NCBI GenBank assembly: GCA_951804985.1
Contig: OX638130.1
Location: forward strand, 128,601,593-128,665,592
Direction: 5' to 3'
DNA: 64,000 bases
Source: Dryomyza anilis
Taxonomy: Eukaryota > Arthropoda > Insecta > Diptera > Dryomyzidae
In this document: positions 36,701-45,877 of the stretch, piece by piece
How positions within the stretch are numbered: the stretch's first letter is position 1
Layout: each line of letters starts with the position of its first letter
Notes under the pieces: model-generated
The model's input: the letters and a program-made list of their open reading frames with translations, nothing else
Databases searched by the model: none
What the model was told of the DNA's origin: nothing
Position numbers and translations under genes: made by a program

Positions 36701-38117
36701 TGTTTTTGATAAATTATGGAAGAAATCACCATCTTGCAAACATTATAAATGTGTTTTTATTTTCTTATTCAAAATGTTAATCAAATAATTTTCTTTTTTT
36801 AATTATAATTTACTGCAGCAGCCACTATAATATTGCGAAAAGTATTTAAAACCGTTTTCCATTGTAGTATTTTTGTGTTTCTAATAAACCTTCATTAGCA
36901 CGCATTAACCGTACGGATAAAGGGTCTCAAAGTGAACTTTACATCGCGCGATTTTCTGTATAACGTGGATGCAACTTACCGAGCGATAGCTTCTCACCAG
37001 AGTCTGGTGGCAGTGTAAAACCTAGCAAAGCCATGGAGGCAATTAAAACGCACGGCACGATTAAATTGAAAAAATAGTACAAAGTTTTGCGTCGTATCAA
37101 TATGGCGAACGTTATGTCAATGTAAGGTTCTGGGCAGCAATTATAGTAGATTTCATTTCGTTTGCCGGGCACACCTACACAACGCATCAGCCAGAAGAAT
37201 AAAAGAGCAGAAAACAAAGATATTTGTATTATTATTTTGAGTCTTCTTAAATATAGATGTAATTAATTAACCAGCTACTGCCACACAGCGACACATGCAA
37301 AGTTATCATGCTGGAAGGTCTGGTATATAAAAGGTTAATATTGAAAAAAATACTTGATCGAGAATATAACAAATGGAATAAGAATTAAATAATAAATAAT
37401 TATAATAATTAAATATTGTAATTATCCGATTTTTAACAGTCTTAGGGCCGTTTTCACCAACTTCGATAAAGCACTAACTGCCACTTTAACTCAGAGTTAC
37501 CAATAGAATATATGGAATTGAAACACTTAACTGGACATTGTGAAAACGACCCTTAGGATCATATTTAATGATATACTGAACTAATCAAGAAAAATTCAAG
37601 TCAAAGTTCTAACATGAATATATTCGTTACTTAGAAAATGGTTACTTGATTTTTTTAAATTTAAATTTTATTCCGATATAAATTATCTATCGTTAAAAAA
37701 TTGTAACAAGAAATTTTATTTCTTAAATTTAATTTTAAAAATATTACAACAATAATTCTTAGTATCATGTTGTATTTTCTAAATGATATTATGGGTCTCG
37801 GTCATATAACACTATACTCGGGACATATTTGTTTTGAACATTTTTTTTTACTGAAAATTGATCTCATGTTATATCAATTTTATTTTATTTGATAGTAAAA
37901 TTTAGATTTTCTTATTTAAATTTCAAAATTATCTTCAAATAGTTTGTAATTGTATGAAAGAAACTTTATAGACCCAAAGACATCTATATTTAAAAAAAAA
38001 ATATATATATAAAATATATACAAAATATTTCAGTCACTTACCGAGCAAATCCCATTCGCCGTTGGTTATAAAACTGGAAATGTCACCGCCTGCCTCATCC
38101 TGCAGTTGCAAATCCAG
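18717..38117 (-). CDS. nAChRalpha7: Nicotinic acetylcholine receptor alpha subunit, 3' part (alpha5/6/7 group, best fit alpha7)
   Basis: Subunit of a pentameric acetylcholine-gated cation channel at neuronal plasma membranes. Nine coding exons (listed separately) join in frame: 38042..38117, 36980..37174, 33245..33331, 25185..25294, 23820..23974, 23482..23598, 22317..22452, 18788..18931, 18717..18725. In order they give the end of the ligand-binding domain, the vicinal Cys pair that defines alpha subunits (YYNCCPEPY), TM1, TM2, TM3, the cytoplasmic loop, TM4 and a very short tail. The motifs [17 protein letters not shown] and [12 protein letters not shown] are hallmarks of the insect alpha5/6/7 group. 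The segment [18 protein letters not shown] differs from what I recall for alpha6 (TEYELGLILKEIRF), so alpha6 is unlikely. The choice of alpha7 over alpha5 is from memory and not certain. Upstream exons (signal peptide, loops A-F, Cys loop) are not in 38.1-50.3 kb. Introns contain several transposons. Confidence 0.88.
18788..18931 (-). CDS. nAChRalpha7: nAChR exon encoding pre-TM4 amphipathic helix and TM4
   Basis: Forty-eight codons in phase 0, acceptor ...ATTTTAG|CTT. It starts [20 protein letters not shown], the conserved amphipathic stretch before TM4, then [18 protein letters not shown], the fourth membrane helix, ending SAPHFI. The upstream part resembles the family; the end is followed by a perfect donor that overlaps an in-frame TGA. 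Confidence 0.9.
19400..19738 (+). mobile_element. tRNA-derived SINE, copy S3 (first of a tandem pair)
   Basis: Starts 'gtagcgtcggtagctcgtct', has a B box 'ggttcgatacc' and ends 'gcgccaaactattattatta'. The anticodon-like loop reads CTACGAG. About 29 bp of the head is partly duplicated ('gttcgacttcgagtcgaaag'). It lies in the intron upstream of the TM4 exon. Confidence 0.8.
19744..19982 (+). mobile_element. tRNA-derived SINE, copy S4 (second of a tandem pair)
   Basis: Same orientation as S3 and separated from it by about five bases. Compared with S3 the middle of the body is deleted. B box 'ggttcgattcc', tail (ATT)n. An identical 11-mer, 'tactcgatttt', lies just before S3 (19379-19389) and just after S4 (19982-19992), so the pair sits within one target duplication. 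Confidence 0.8.
20051..20077 (-). mobile_element. SINE 3'-end fragment, copy S6
   Basis: The minus strand reads the terminal SINE motif 'gcgccaaactattattatta' only. It is a severely 5'-truncated or deleted copy. Confidence 0.6.
20963..21380. mobile_element. Foldback element with about 125-bp arms
   Basis: The left arm (20963-21090) and right arm (21256-21380) are diverged reverse complements. Matching segments are 'tcaccaac', 'attcattgaactaaaatcg', 'gtttttcatttt' and 'gtctccatttacacatt'. The centre is AT-rich. No protein is encoded. It is a long-armed MITE or decayed foldback element in a receptor intron. Confidence 0.7.
22317..22452 (-). CDS. nAChRalpha7: nAChR exon, distal cytoplasmic loop
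   Basis: 136 nt between TTGCAG|ACAAAG and GATCAG|GTTAGT. It completes an Arg codon split with the previous exon, then reads [18 protein letters not shown] and [20 protein letters not shown]. This variable loop region carries the subunit-type signature, and its [11 protein letters not shown] block distinguishes the gene from alpha6 as I remember it. Confidence 0.9.
23482..23598 (-). CDS. nAChRalpha7: nAChR exon, conserved cytoplasmic loop block
   Basis: 117 nt, acceptor TGGTCAG|ATCTTC and donor TACAG|GTAAGA. It encodes [17 protein letters not shown], strongly conserved across insect alpha5/6/7 subunits, then [20 protein letters not shown]. The flanking Arg codons at both ends are split between exons. 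Confidence 0.92.
23820..23974 (-). CDS. nAChRalpha7: nAChR exon, post-TM3 loop start
   Basis: 155 nt, acceptor CCACAG|ATTCGA and donor GAAAG|GTAAAA. It reads [19 protein letters not shown], the conserved segment leaving TM3, then a Pro4-Ser6 tract and [13 protein letters not shown]. The Pro/Ser tract is a low-complexity part of the cytoplasmic loop and is expected to vary in length between species. Confidence 0.93.
24120..24290. repeat. TTG/GTT microsatellite region
   Basis: Irregular runs of gttgtt and gatgat interspersed with unique bases, in the intron between the TM3 exon and the next exon. Simple repeat, not coding. Confidence 0.6.
25185..25294 (-). CDS. nAChRalpha7: nAChR exon encoding TM3
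   Basis: 110 nt, acceptor TTCTAG|GAACTT and donor GAATGG|GTAATA. It encodes [20 protein letters not shown] and [16 protein letters not shown], covering TM3 and the first cytoplasmic residues. It joins the upstream exon through a split Gly codon. Confidence 0.94.
30533..31083. mobile_element. Foldback element with three related ends
   Basis: A 90-bp terminus (30533-30622) has an inverted copy at 30728-30813; shared pieces are 'cagtggtagttgaactc' and 'cttagtttaaa'. A second inverted copy of the outermost 45 bp occurs at 31038-31083. All three end in cttag/ggccagtt-like sequence. No coding capacity. Confidence 0.65.
31395..31705. repeat. ATTA-rich imperfect tandem region
   Basis: Repeated 'ttgattaatca'-like units with irregular spacing, dense at 31420-31440 and 31590-31705. 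It could be a decayed minisatellite or a cluster of homeodomain-type core sites; sequence alone does not decide. Confidence 0.4.
33245..33331 (-). CDS. nAChRalpha7: nAChR exon encoding the TM2 pore helix
   Basis: 87 nt, acceptor ATTAG|GCGTT and donor CTGG|GTAAGT. It encodes [20 protein letters not shown] then TSDAVPLL. This is the pore-lining helix with the ring residues expected of a cation-selective channel (Glu after Met-Val-Ala at the outer end). The preceding exon supplies the GEKLSLG inner mouth. Confidence 0.94.
33332..36979 (-). other. nAChR intron between TM1 and TM2 exons (3.65 kb)
   Basis: No exon was recognised. It contains a decayed LINE reverse transcriptase tail (36442-36680) and a GC-richer stretch around 35.3-35.9 kb with no clear coding content. 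Confidence 0.55.
36442..36680 (-). pseudogene. Decayed C-terminal fragment of a non-LTR retrotransposon ORF2
   Basis: On the minus strand one frame reads [16 protein letters not shown] followed by a loose tail to TAA at 36442. The upstream adjoining frame reads [20 protein letters not shown]. The G-x-LWN-x-LP block is characteristic of the extreme C-terminus of jockey/CR1-type ORF2 proteins. The two parts are in different frames, so at least one frameshift is present and the copy is dead. The reverse transcriptase core itself is not present. Confidence 0.55.
36980..37174 (-). CDS. nAChRalpha7: nAChR exon encoding loop C and TM1
   Basis: 195 nt, acceptor GTGTAG|GTGTGC and donor CTCG|GTAAGT. 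It reads [20 protein letters not shown], with the adjacent Cys pair of the agonist-binding loop C that classes the subunit as alpha. [20 protein letters not shown] (TM1) and [13 protein letters not shown] follow, leading into TM2. Confidence 0.95.
37441..37556. mobile_element. Short MITE (about 116 bp) with 16-bp inverted ends
   Basis: The left end 'ttagggccgttttcac' and the reverse complement of the right end 'taagggtcgttttcac' differ at two positions. No transposase capacity. The target duplication is unclear. It lies in the intron between the loop C exon and the preceding exon. Confidence 0.6.
38042..38117 (-). CDS. nAChRalpha7: nAChR exon, end of extracellular ligand-binding domain
   Basis: 76 nt, acceptor TTTTCAG|CTGGAT and donor CTCG|GTAAGT. 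It encodes [20 protein letters not shown] and EWDLL, the conserved stretch between the Cys loop and loop C. It begins at a codon boundary, so a further upstream exon must exist; that exon is not in the next 12 kb. Confidence 0.93.
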
Positions 38118-39481
38118 CTGAAAACAATGCAAATATGCGACATTTTAATAACTTTGCTGATTTCAAAAGTTTTTATTTGAAATTTAATAAAAAATATATT
38201 TTTACTGTTGTCGGAAAACAAGACAAACAGTTGTTTGATGGCAACACTTGACGAAAAAGTATTCTCCAAGTAGAACATGACACTTGAATGGTAGACGCCA
38301 AACTCTGACTTGTCAAAGCCAAGGAGCCAAAGTTTTTCGTTTGGCCCAATGAAAACAAACGTTTATTGCGAATTTCATTTAGAATTTATTTGTTTTATTA
38401 TCTAAGCGAAAACTTATTTCATTTAAATTACAATTTATTCGAGTCCTCGTCATTCTTGCAGAGTTAAATGTGCCGCATAAAAGGAAATTTGCACAATAAA
38501 ATGTAGCAAATAATGCCGGATAAGAAAGGCATGTTTAATAGTCTTTCTGTATGTCTGTCTGTCTGTCTGTCTTTTGGAGTGTGTGTGTTATGACTTTACA
38601 CAAGCGTGTGAACAAATGTACAACGTTCTCGGCAGTTGAAGTGAAAATTTAATTAAGCACCAAAGTGCAGGAAACACAGCACCCGGCATGACGCAGCACC
38701 AGCAACAAGATGTCATTCTGTGGGTGATAAATTAATTAATACACCGACCCAGTTATACGCAGCAGATTTCTCAACTATGCTGCTTAATGCCATTTAGTTG
38801 AGACTTCATTTGTGACAATGAATTATAGAAAAATGATGGATGTTTGTCTTGGGCTCTGTATTATTCACTTTGAAATTAGAAATTTAAAATATTACACAAA
38901 TCATTCGGGCAATTTTTCCGAAATACAAAAATATTTTTAAATTGTCATAATTGATTCAATGTTTACTCTCCCACGAAATAGTAATTTTTTCTATGTGTTT
39001 ATATTTTCATAAAAAACTCTATTTCGAACAAAATGTGGAATTGACCATTTTTGCTCCAAACCCATCAATTGAAATCTGACAATAATATGAAATTAGTATC
39101 TGATATTTTGTTAATTTTGTAGTCGTACTGTATTGATTTTCTATACGACTTCATTTGGATTTCATATAAATAAAAATAAATGCAAAAAGCATAAACAATA
39201 AGTATCTCAGATAACGTAGTAATTTAGATACATTTACATTTATCCGATTATATCAAGCACGACATAATAAACATATTGCCGCATTCAATAAAATACCAAA
39301 ACCTATTACATCCTGCTCTGTTATGCTTTACAAGGTATCACTTGATAGCGGAAAATAATTCACTCTCGAGTCGGGTAACATTTGGTCTGGACTGCGTTGA
39401 TTTCCCACTCGTAGGACAGCGATTAGTCAGAGCAGCTAAGTTTGGTTTATACGATTAATGGTTTGTTTTTCATTTCCGGCG

Positions 39482-39589
39482 AATGCCATACTGCGGAAGG
39501 CAGTCGAGTGTCTTCTAAGGGAGCTGCCGGAGATAGAGGAGTACTTCAGAAAAATGGGCGATGAATTGGCTGTAGCTTACATGGTATAG
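39482..39589 (+). pseudogene. Isolated coding-like fragment of unknown origin
   Basis: An open frame with charged, helix-like composition (AVECLLRELPEIEEYFRKMG) and GC-rich third positions ends in TAG at 39587. The frame is open only back to 39440. No matching exon was found nearby and no clear acceptor precedes it. It could be the last piece of a transposon protein or a pseudogene. I do not recognise the family. Confidence 0.3.
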
Positions 39590-39940
39590 TGCTGATAAAT
39601 CAAGACGAACAATTTCATATTATTATTCTACATGTCAACATAAATTCTGGCTTCGCCTAGAATAACATGGTGTGAGTGGATTGAATGAAACGCAGAACCT
39701 AAATTTATTGGGCCGCTTATTTAACTTCTGCAGATTTATCTATAGAAATAACCAAATATTTTCAAAGTTATTGCAACGATAACAAAAGTTAGTCAGATAT
39801 TTGAGAGAACGGGAATCGTGGAAAATGTCGAAAAAAGTGAAAACAACGAAATTTTAAGAGTCTTAGAACTCAGTCAGAAAATGTTTGCAATTTAAAAGAT
39901 AATAAAAAAAGCAAGTTCAAACAATGTCAAAAATTGTGTA

Positions 39941-40145
39941 CACCCAGAAAAAAATAATATATAAATAATAGTTTTTTACTATTAAAAATAGTCAATAGGA
40001 TAAATTATTATTTTAATCGGAAAATACCATTAAATACCATTACCATTGAGTTTATATGAAGAGATTTATTTTTTGTATACTATTTAATCCATAATTGTCC
40101 TATTGACCAATTTTAATGGGATTTGAGGGAATTTTTTTCTGGGTG
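39941..40145. mobile_element. 205-bp MITE with cacccagaaaaaaat ends
   Basis: Inverted ends 'cacccagaaaaaaat' and 'atttttttctgggtg', flanked by TA on the left and TG on the right. Internally it shares 'cctattgaccaattttaatg' with the element at 41596-42458. Non-coding. Confidence 0.7.
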
Positions 40146-40194
40146 TGGAAAATGCAGGAACCGTACATTTGAACATTTTCTGTTTGATATTTTT

Positions 40195-40973
40195 ATACCC
40201 TACACCTATGAGGTACAGGGTATATTAACTTTGTGCATATATTGTAACGCCCCTTAGGAGGCGTGTCCGGTATGGAAAAGTATATATATTCTTGATCAGC
40301 ATCACTACCCGAGTCCGTTTAGCCATGTCCGTCTGTCTGTCTGTCCGTCTTGCTGTCTTGCTGTCTTGCTGTCCGAATACAGAATAACTTGAGAAATACT
40401 GATCAGAATGCGATGAAATTTCGTCTCAATATATTTTAGCCAAAAGTAGGAACTGAGTTTGAAAATGAGCCTAATCGGTCAACGGACACGCCCACCTCCC
40501 ATACAAGTCACTTTTATATAACTCTTTCGGTACTAATAACTCGAAAAGTATTCAAGGTATAGTTATAAAATTTAAAACGTATTGTTAGAATTCACCTAAA
40601 AATATGTGGTCCAAAAATGGGCGTGATCCGCCCACATTTTTTTTTCATTATTTCCCGGGTTTTCATAGTCGAAAATTGATCCGTAAATTATTAAAATCAA
40701 ATCTATGAAATATTAGCCTTTCAAAATTTTAAATATAGGCGTGGTCCGCCCAATTATATTTTTCAATTTTTTTTTTAAGTTTTTTATACTTTATATAAAT
40801 TTTTAATTTATGGGTATATAAGACGTAAATTTCTGATTATGAATAATTTTCTGAGGGTAAGCATTCCCACCAAAGGTGTAGGGTTTTCCATAGTCGGGCC
40901 CGACCGACTATAAAAATCCGCCCCATGTGACCGAACTTACCCATGTGACCTAACTTTCCCAACTCGTTTTTTA
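40195..40973 (+). repeat. Repeat family B, most complete copy
   Basis: Opens with a short hairpin (taccctacacct, atg, aggtacagggta). A core follows, 'agtatatatattcttgatca' then 'gcatcac', with '(gtctgtct)n' after it. It has internal 'cacgcccacctcccatacaa' and ends '...cctaactttcccaactcgt'. This core is widespread in fly non-autonomous repeats. About 780 bp, no protein. Other copies are at 580-1460, 42840-43100 and 48271-49018. Confidence 0.75.
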
Positions 40974-41595
40974 TATTTTGATGTCGACAATTTTGCCCTA
41001 TTTTTGTTGGAATCTTATTATTTAATACTTGTTCTTTTATTATATAAATTTTCTTTAACTTTTTAATATCATTTGAACGTTTATTTAAATTTTTTTCATT
41101 GAAATATTTTCAACATATTTTTTCATACGATAAATTACTTTCAAATAAATAGTTTCATAATTTTTGTTAAGTGTATTTTATTATTTCTTAATTTTCTATA
41201 AACCTTACAATTTTTACCTTCGAAATTTTAAATTTTGAGATTATAATTTTCGGTCTATCGTAGCAGAAACACCAAAAATATATTAAAGGCCGTTTTCAAT
41301 TTCCATACTACTCAACGTTTGATTTTTTTCTGTAATAGTTGTGCATTCCAACTTCTTTAACGCACTTTTCCATCTTGCAAGCGCAGAATATGTCAACCCT
41401 TGAAAACAATGATGTCTAAAGTTTTGCCAATTTTCGGTTTTTAATGTAAATGTGGTGGAAAATCTAAAAATATAAAAGAATTCCGAATATCGCAAGTAAT
41501 GCAAATTTTTAACGCTGTTGAGAAAACTTTGAAGTTGCGTTATTTTAACGATGATGCTGCTTTCAGCATTAGTACAAGTTGTAGTTGGTTTTATA

Positions 41596-42458
41596 CACTC
41601 AGAAGAAAATGTACCATTAAGTACTTTATGGTACGACCATTAACCTTATAGTTCATGTATTATTAGTTTTTTCTTTTTAAATCAAAAGTTTTCTAATTAT
41701 TTCAATAGTATTTGAAAAATTCACTACCATAAATTTAAATATTTCAATTTTATTATTTTAAATAGAATAAATACTGTTGTTTTAATGGTTTCCTCCTATT
41801 ATAATAAACGTGGTCTAAAAAACGTAAAACGAATACAAACATGTTCGTTTTGTACGTTATTCTGCGTGTTTACTCAAAATGGTCGCATGTATTTTTTTTC
41901 CATATTATTAAACGCGACATTGGTAAGGACTCAATGTATTTAATGTAAATAAATTTTATTTATATATTTATATTTATATTTTTATTTAGTACAGAAAATA
42001 AATAATACATCGAACTTCTATTATGGCAATGGACTTAAAAATAACTGCAGACTCAAGTACTACAATCAATTATTGGAAACCAAAGCAAACGTCAAATGTT
42101 TTTTAAACTTTTGCAGTAAGAAGTGTCTTTTTATGTGTGTGTTGTAAAAGTGAATATCAATTTCGAAATTTAAATAAAATAAATTGTACATTAAATTAAC
42201 TAAAATACATTTTTGTTTTAATAAATTATTAGGAAAATGTAATTCTACTTTACCATAAAATTAATAATACGTATCATTAAATTTGAATAGATCTTTCTTA
42301 TTGTAATTAAAATATCACATTATACAATTTATGGTACAACTACACATTGTATTAACAGTTTCAATATTACTGAACTATCCTATTGACCAATTTTAATGGT
42401 ATAAATTATTGTTTTTCTCTTGAAATACTATCAATTTACCATGATTTTTTTCTGGGTG
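41596..42458. mobile_element. 863-bp TA-flanked MITE
   Basis: Left end 'cactcagaagaaaatg' and right end 'catgatttttttctgggtg' are imperfect inverted repeats, and TA flanks both sides. It shares an internal segment and end sequence with the 205-bp element at 39941, so they are long and short members of one family. No transposase frame is visible. Confidence 0.65.
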
Positions 42459-42839
42459 TACAGTGAGAATTGTTGTTGCGCGAAGGAATTTATTGCAGTT
42501 CATTTCGTATATATCGAATTTATTGCCAGCTAAAATTGCAGTTCTTGGCTCAAAGTATTCAACAGTCACGCAAGCGCTATATTGTTGTAGTATAAAAATA
42601 TAAAAGTTGCCATGTTTGAGTGTTTTTAATTAGCTACAACATTAGTTTCAAAAGATTCGATGTTGATGAACTTGAGCAAAGGAAGTTGATTGCGTGGTAT
42701 CAGTGAACGATATTTTAAATTTGAAATATTATTTTTATATATTAAACATTTATTTTTATATTCTAAAACCTTAACGTAAATGATATATTAATCTCGTTTG
42801 GGAGCTTGTCTGGATAATATCGGTATTTAATCACTAATT

Positions 42840-43100
42840 TGATTATCTGTCTGTAAACACAACTAATCAAGAAATAACGGATACATTTTAATAAAATTTA
42901 GTAGAAATATTTCTGAGACTCATAGTAAGCCTCAGTACTAAAAAAGTCTAAATATTTAAACGGGCACGACTACCTCCCCTACAAGTCATTTATATTTTAA
43001 ATTTTTTTAAACACATAACTCATAAAATATTTAAGATATGAATATAAAACGGCTGTAAATATGTGCTCTAAAATTGGTTGTAATTGCCAATTTTAAATTT
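42840..43100 (+). repeat. Degraded copy of repeat family B
   Basis: Aligns with the middle of the 40195 copy: 'gattatctgtctgt', 'gcacgactacctcccctac', 'aagtcatttatat', 'cataaaatatttaagatat'. The ends are lost. It lies 240 bp upstream of the nested peptide gene. Confidence 0.5.
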
Positions 43101-43336
43101 TGAATTATATGCTAATTGTAACCCTATTTCATTTTATTTTAATTAATTGTTCTATTATTTATTTTTTTATTGTTTAATTTAATTTTTGTTTCATTCTATT
43201 TTGTTTTATGCTGCGCTGCAGTTAAATGTAGATTACACGGTCCTTTAAGCCATAAACTATGCAATATATTTGCGAAGTAATATCAGTCATTCGTGCGCTT
43301 TCTCTTTCATTTGTTGCTTCAGTCAATAGAACAAAA

Positions 43337-43546
43337 ATGTCGCATAAAATGTTGACAACTCTTCACATTTTTCTTCTAGTTTTTTTTGCAACTGCGCAAA
43401 ATAAAAATAAAATATTTAACTCAAACAGTTGCAATAAATTATGTGTTTGTGTGGCATACACAGGAAGAGGGATATTCAAGGATGAAAATGGATCTACTTT
43501 GAGCAGAGCCTGCAGCACCAACGGATGCGCCCAGATAAATTGCTGA
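43337..43546 (+). CDS. Small secreted Cys-rich peptide, nested antisense in the receptor intron
   Basis: 69 codons from an ATG in good fly context (caaaaATGtcg). Residues 1-20 form a signal peptide (MSHKMLTTLHIFLLVFFATA) with likely cleavage near Ala20/Gln21. The mature part is about 48 residues with six Cys at 32, 36, 38, 59, 64 and 69 (C-x3-C-x1-C-x20-C-x4-C-x4-C), and Cys69 is the last residue. The stretch KDENGSTLSRAC resembles the G-x-T-Y-x-N-x-C block of Kazal inhibitors, but the Cys normally before it is missing, so a Kazal assignment is tentative. AATAAA follows 120 bp after the stop. An in-frame upstream ATG (43259) would bury the signal peptide and is less likely. Single exon. Expression and family are unknown. 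It could be an immune, reproductive or digestive peptide, but nothing in the sequence decides. Confidence 0.55.
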   Translation: MSHKMLTTLHIFLLVFFATAQNKNKIFNSNSCNKLCVCVAYTGRGIFKDENGSTLSRACSTNGCAQINC

Positions 43547-43665
43547 AAAGGGCGCAAGAGGGAAACGTGAAAACAAAAACGTTGCATATTTCACGGCGCT
43601 GCGTCATACGAGCCTCGACTGTTGGCAGATTACACTAGACAGGGTTTGCCAAAACTGAAATTTGT

Positions 43666-43671
43666 AATAAA
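43666..43671 (+). terminator. Candidate polyadenylation signal of the nested peptide gene
   Basis: AATAAA 120 bp after the peptide stop codon. In AT-rich DNA this hexamer is common, so it supports the gene only weakly. Confidence 0.4.
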
Positions 43672-45486
43672 TCGTACTAGTCCCATGCATCCACATTTTA
43701 CACTTTACGGTAGTTTTTGAATTCGATATACTAAAACTCATAATGTTTGATATTGAATTTATTTTGCCGAAAATTAAAAATTTTTAAATCGTGATGAAAC
43801 CATACAGGTGGCATACTTTTTAAAAGGGGATCTTAAATATAAATTATGAAATATATATTTTTTATTTTCTAATCAAACGAGTCAACTTTTTTTTTTACAT
43901 TAAAATAAAAGTCATTTTCGCATCTTAATAGTTTAGTAAAAACGAAAAATTTCGCCTCCAAGCGATATCGATTTTCAGTTTCATTTTTTTGTTAATTATT
44001 TAATGTTCTTATTTTTTGATTTTAACTTTATAGTTTTATTTTTTAATTTTTACTTTTAACATTTTTATTTTTACGTTTAAATATTTTTTTTAATATTTTA
44101 CTTTTTAGTTTTACATTTTATTTTGCACTTTTAACTTTTAGTTTTAGTTTTTAACTTTTGTAAAATAATATTTTTTAAATTTAATTTGCAACTGTTCCAC
44201 TGTAATCTGCAGTGCATTTTTCCGCTCATTAAAAACGTTAAAAAAGCAACAACAACGAGACGTCAGCATTTTCCAACAGCTTTGTATTAAAACAACAAAA
44301 TAAAATAATATGAAAAAATATAAAAAAATCTAAATGTGCGCCAGAAGAAGTGGAAGTAAATTAAAAACGAAATCGACTGTAACGCGATGCGTCCAGCTAC
44401 AGCAACAGCAGCCAGCAACAAAAAAAAAAAAACTAAATTGCTTTAATTCTGCTCTGAAGCAAATATTTTAACTGCAACAGCAGCATTCAGCTCAATTTGA
44501 ATTCCTTCCTCCCCGTCACTTGGCAATTGAGAAACAAGGCTGTCAGCGCATTCGCCTATTGGTTTGTACTCTACATCATCGTCCGTTGCGTCGCATGCAA
44601 CCTTGCAGTGGTCTTCTATTCCAAGTTGCAGTCAGTTGACTCTGAGGGTCTCGAAAACAATAACTGAGTTTTAATTCTCCTTTAAATGGTCTAATTTTGC
44701 AACAAATGATTTTCTTTTGTTATATTTTTAAATGTTTTTATTATTTTTCGCAGTTTTTTTTTTCAATAATTCGATTTTGATTAGTCGGTCATCGTTGTCA
44801 GCCACTTACAATCGTTTCAATTTTGTAATTTTGCAGTTTTCCATTTAGTTTTTATTTCATTTTTATTTCCTTTCAAAGGGTACTTGTATTGGCTCCACTG
44901 CGAAGGCAGCTGCAATTGACGTAAAGTGATATCATCGAATTGCGTGCAGCTGCGGGTTGATTTTAATGCGGGTATGCCAAGTGCCACCTAATCGATGGTG
45001 GAGATAATTGCACTAATCGAAAAGAAATGCAAAATTGCTACGGTTTTTCTGCTATTGATTTATGATAAAAATCAGTTGGAAAGCAAGATAGAAGCTGTTT
45101 GTTCCACTTGACATATAATTGATATTCATTAACTGCAAGGCATAGAAATCAGTTAGGTGCGGGTTCTATTAGTAGAAATCATATTTTAAGGTTTTATGAT
45201 ACTGGTAATTTGACAAAATTACAAACAAAAACATTTTATAGAGAGCCTAAAATTCATTAAACTGTTTTGAGTTTTATAAATTTCAGGGAAAAGTATTTTA
45301 ATGCAAATGAAGTATCTAGGGGCTCAATAATGGATATCTTTCCACAAAATAAAAATAAAATTAAAACTAATTCGCATTCTATATTTTCATTTTTTCCATT
45401 TACTTTTATTCATTACTTAAAAACTTAACACGGTTAAAAAAAAAATGTATCACAAGAATAATACTCCAAAACTTTTAAAAATAGTT

Positions 45487-45610
45487 AAAGACTAGCTGGA
45501 CCCGTGCACCACTCGTGCCAAGATTTTGTGAATTCAAAGATATGGAGCGAGAGCCCGTGCCACAGGGGCCCGTGCTTCGTTGTGGAAGTTTTTATGGGTT
45601 TTATAAATGT
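45487..45610 (+). repeat. Transposon-like fragment 'gactagctggacccgtgc'
   Basis: Starts with 'gactagctggacccgtgc' and has internal repeats of 'cccgtgc' and 'ctcgtgcc'. Similar 'actagctgacccg' starts are frequent in insect interspersed repeats. I cannot delimit or name the element. It is directly followed by the minisatellites. Confidence 0.35.
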
Positions 45611-45689
45611 AATAACGAAATAATAATTCTCCGCCAAAAAAAAAACTATTCTCAAAGATAATTCTTTCTCAGACTGCGCTTCCCCGTAG

Positions 45690-45870
45690 AATATTTCGCC
45701 CTAGATTTCTTCCCAGTAGAAATTTTCCATGTAAAATTCTTCCGCATAGAACGCTTTCGAGTAGAATTCTTCCCGGTAGAAATCTTCCCGTAAAACTCAT
45801 CCCGGTAGAATTGTTCCCGGTAGAATTCTTTCCCGTGGAATTCTTCCCAGTAGAGTTTTTCACTGTAGAA
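45690..45870. repeat. 15-bp minisatellite, ttcttcccggtagaa type
   Basis: About a dozen imperfect copies of a 15-bp unit (consensus ttcttcccggtagaa). Since 15 is a multiple of three, the minus strand shows a spurious GKNST-type repeat frame. Non-coding. Confidence 0.75.
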
Positions 45871-45877
45871 ATTTTAG

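Noticed and set aside
45669..45863. Minus-strand ORF with GKNST repeats
   Set aside because: It is a product of a 15-bp minisatellite whose period is a multiple of three.
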